This document shows positions 6,111-7,396 of a DNA stretch of 7,396 nt, in pieces. A model generated the notes under the pieces. That model searched no databases. It was not told the DNA's origin and saw only the letters and a list, made by a program, of their open reading frames with translations. The DNA lies in the NCBI GenBank assembly GCA_964442745.1, contig CAYUAI010000136.1, positions 1 through 7,396 on the forward strand. Reading direction: 5' to 3'. This DNA is from CAYUAI01 sp964442745. Lineage in GTDB: Bacteria; Pseudomonadota; Gammaproteobacteria; S012-40. The stretch's first letter is position 1; every line of letters begins with the position of its first letter. The translations under genes were made by a program, and so were the position numbers.

Positions 6111-6558
6111 TTTCTGCTCCTTCAGTTAGACTATCATTTGATTTTTTCTGATCTCGGATGGATTTTTCTTCAATCGGCTATATCATTCACATGGCCCCCT
6201 CCATAAAAATGTTTGTGAAATTACATTGTTGAGATTTTCAAGCGCTAAAGCTTGTTACTAAAGGCTAATCTATCGATAATGATACGGTGTCTTAACATGA
6301 GCAGTGATTGATTGATTTGGTTGTATTTTAAGCTTAACTGGTTTATTGCATGAGCTAATTAGGCGTTCAGTGTGACTATGCTTAAAATATGGGTTGATTT
6401 ATTGGGGCAAAATAGGCCATATTATTTATCTATTAAGTGATTGATGGTGTCGGTGGTATTTTGTTCGTACTTGATGGCTGCTGAGTTAATTGTGACGGTG
6501 TTTAGTGGCACGGCATATGAGTTAAGTCGTTTCCCATTGAAAGAAAAGCGGATGTATT
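6111..6558. other. 448-bp stretch without a convincing gene
   Basis: No long frame, tRNA or clear terminator is visible. It holds a perfect 10-bp inverted repeat, TATTTTAAGC at 6324-6333 with GCTTAAAATA at 6380-6389. It also holds a small hairpin CAAGC/GCTTG at 6239-6254 and the start of a doubtful 56-codon frame at 6444. Promoter-like pairs exist, but none is good enough to call. Confidence 0.5.
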
Positions 6559-6614
6559 ATGGAGCAAGTAGAAATGATGGCGAGGGAAATGATTACCCCG
6601 CCACAGTTGATTGA
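6444..6614 (+). CDS. Doubtful 56-residue small protein overlapping the methyltransferase start
   Basis: The frame begins MVSVVFCSYLMAAELIVTVF, a hydrophobic stretch long enough for one membrane segment. It continues with a charged tail containing SRFPLKEKRMYYG and stops at 6612-6614, inside the methyltransferase gene in another frame. There is no convincing Shine-Dalgarno sequence (GTGA three bases before the ATG). I do not recognise the sequence. It may be a chance frame, a small membrane protein or a remnant of an older gene. Confidence 0.15.
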   Translation: MVSVVFCSYLMAAELIVTVFSGTAYELSRFPLKEKRMYYGASRNDGEGNDYPATVD

Positions 6615-7350
6615 ACGTACTAACCATGATCAAATCAACTCGATTCCTATTGAGCTGGACTGGATGCTTGATGGTTTAGCATTGACGAAAGAAAGCGTGT
6701 TGTTAGAGACGGCGTGTGGGGATGCACCTTTTAGTCGTCACTTAGCTAATCGAGTGAAAAGTGTTATTGCGACCGATGCTTCTCCCGAAGTGTTGTCGTT
6801 AGCGGCAAGAGCTGCCGAAAAAGACCATATAGAAAATATTTTTTTTGAAAATACCTTAGCCGAAGATTTACCCTTTGATAAAGAGACATTTGATGTCGTT
6901 ATATCAAGATTTGGTGTTCATCAATTTCCTAATCCGATTAAACAAATCAATGAAATGGCTCGGGTATGTAAAGTTAATGGCAGCGTTTGTATCATTGATA
7001 TGGTGTCTCCTTATCGGGTAGAGGATGCCGATTACTATAATTTTTTTGAGCGGCGCAGAAATCCTTTTCATACGATGGCATTAACGGAGACGAGTTTATT
7101 AAATTGTGTGAAACAGCTAGATTTAACGCCTAAAATTATCGAAAAAAAAGAGATTGAGGTTAGCGTGACGGATTGGTTGAGTTATGCTCACACGGATTCA
7201 GACTCCGCATTAAAAATACAGCGCGCTCTGTTAAATGAAACTAATGGCAAAGGTAAAACAGGGCTTAGACCTTTTTTGCGGGATGGCCAATTGATGATTA
7301 AGGAGTTATGGTTGGGTGTTATCTGCTTAAAACCGCTTTCTGCGGGATGA
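6559..7350 (+). CDS. Class I SAM-dependent methyltransferase, UbiE/YcgJ-like
   Basis: This cytoplasmic methyltransferase would transfer a methyl group from S-adenosylmethionine to an unidentified, probably small, substrate. The 263 residues carry a Rossmann methyltransferase domain at about 45-150. Motif I is VLLETACGDAPFSRHLA (47-63), an uncommon version of the usual DxGxG loop. The acidic residue that binds the ribose is Asp73 (ATDAS). The stretch AEDLPFDKETFDVVISRFGV (101-120) followed by HQF matches the Methyltransf_11 pattern of UbiE-type enzymes, and EMARVCKVNGSVCIID (132-147) matches the RVLKPGG region. The C-terminal part, ERRRNPFHTMALTETSL and VTDWLSYA, resembles the YcgJ-type group. 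ATG 6559 has CGGA six bases upstream. Met11 (6589), preceded by GAGGG, is another possible start. It stands alone, 448 bp after the chemoreceptor gene, and its substrate cannot be told from context. Confidence 0.88.
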   Translation: MEQVEMMAREMITPPQLIERTNHDQINSIPIELDWMLDGLALTKESVLLETACGDAPFSRHLANRVKSVIATDASPEVLSLAARAAEKDHIENIFFENTLAEDLPFDKETFDVVISRFGVHQFPNPIKQINEMARVCKVNGSVCIIDMVSPYRVEDADYYNFFERRRNPFHTMALTETSLLNCVKQLDLTPKIIEKKEIEVSVTDWLSYAHTDSDSALKIQRALLNETNGKGKTGLRPFLRDGQLMIKELWLGVICLKPLSAG

Positions 7351-7396
7351 AACGTGTTGAATGATGTGTTTTGCTTGCCGTTGTCCATTTATTGGC

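Noticed and set aside
6506..6521. Possible sigma-54 promoter before the methyltransferase
   Set aside because: The -24 part TGGCACG is perfect, but the -12 part reads ATGAG and lacks the essential GC.

Overview
The window reads as a chromosomal segment of a gammaproteobacterium. The main reason is the order uvrC, pgsA, tRNA-Gly(GCC), tRNA-Cys(GCA), tRNA-Leu(UAA), the same order as E. coli uvrC-pgsA-glyW-cysT-leuZ. All tRNAs carry an encoded CCA, and PgsA and UvrC look E. coli-like. The sequence is fairly AT-rich. I cannot name the genus.

Left region (1-618): the left edge holds the 5' part of a minus-strand GAF-domain gene. Its first codons are interrupted by two in-frame stops that look like a pair of compensating homopolymer indels. 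Next comes a 248-bp non-autonomous transposable element (276-523) with 20-bp terminal inverted repeats starting GTAA and a perfect 8-bp target duplication, which suggests an IS66-type MITE. A second, 31-bp inverted repeat is nested inside it. A TATAAT promoter beyond the element drives the plus-strand genes.

Repair and lipid block (619-3772): a family 5 (UdgB-type) uracil-DNA glycosylase is followed by uvrC and then pgsA, all on the plus strand with short gaps, ending in an intrinsic terminator. The first two act in base- and nucleotide-excision repair. PgsA makes the precursor of phosphatidylglycerol. The response regulator uvrY/gacA, often found upstream of uvrC in this class, is not there; the glycosylase takes its place.

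tRNA block (4004-4492): three tRNA genes, each with its own plausible sigma-70 promoter. A terminator separates Gly from Cys.

Right region (4493-7396): a sigma-54-type -24/-12 element lies just before a membrane methyl-accepting chemotaxis-like protein with an intact signalling hairpin tip but divergent flanking helices. A 448-bp stretch without a convincing gene follows, then a class I SAM-dependent methyltransferase of the UbiE/YcgJ type.

I see no CRISPR array, phage gene, toxin-antitoxin pair or recognisable new defence system. The most interesting items are the nested-repeat MITE, the sigma-54-linked atypical chemoreceptor and the interrupted GAF gene.
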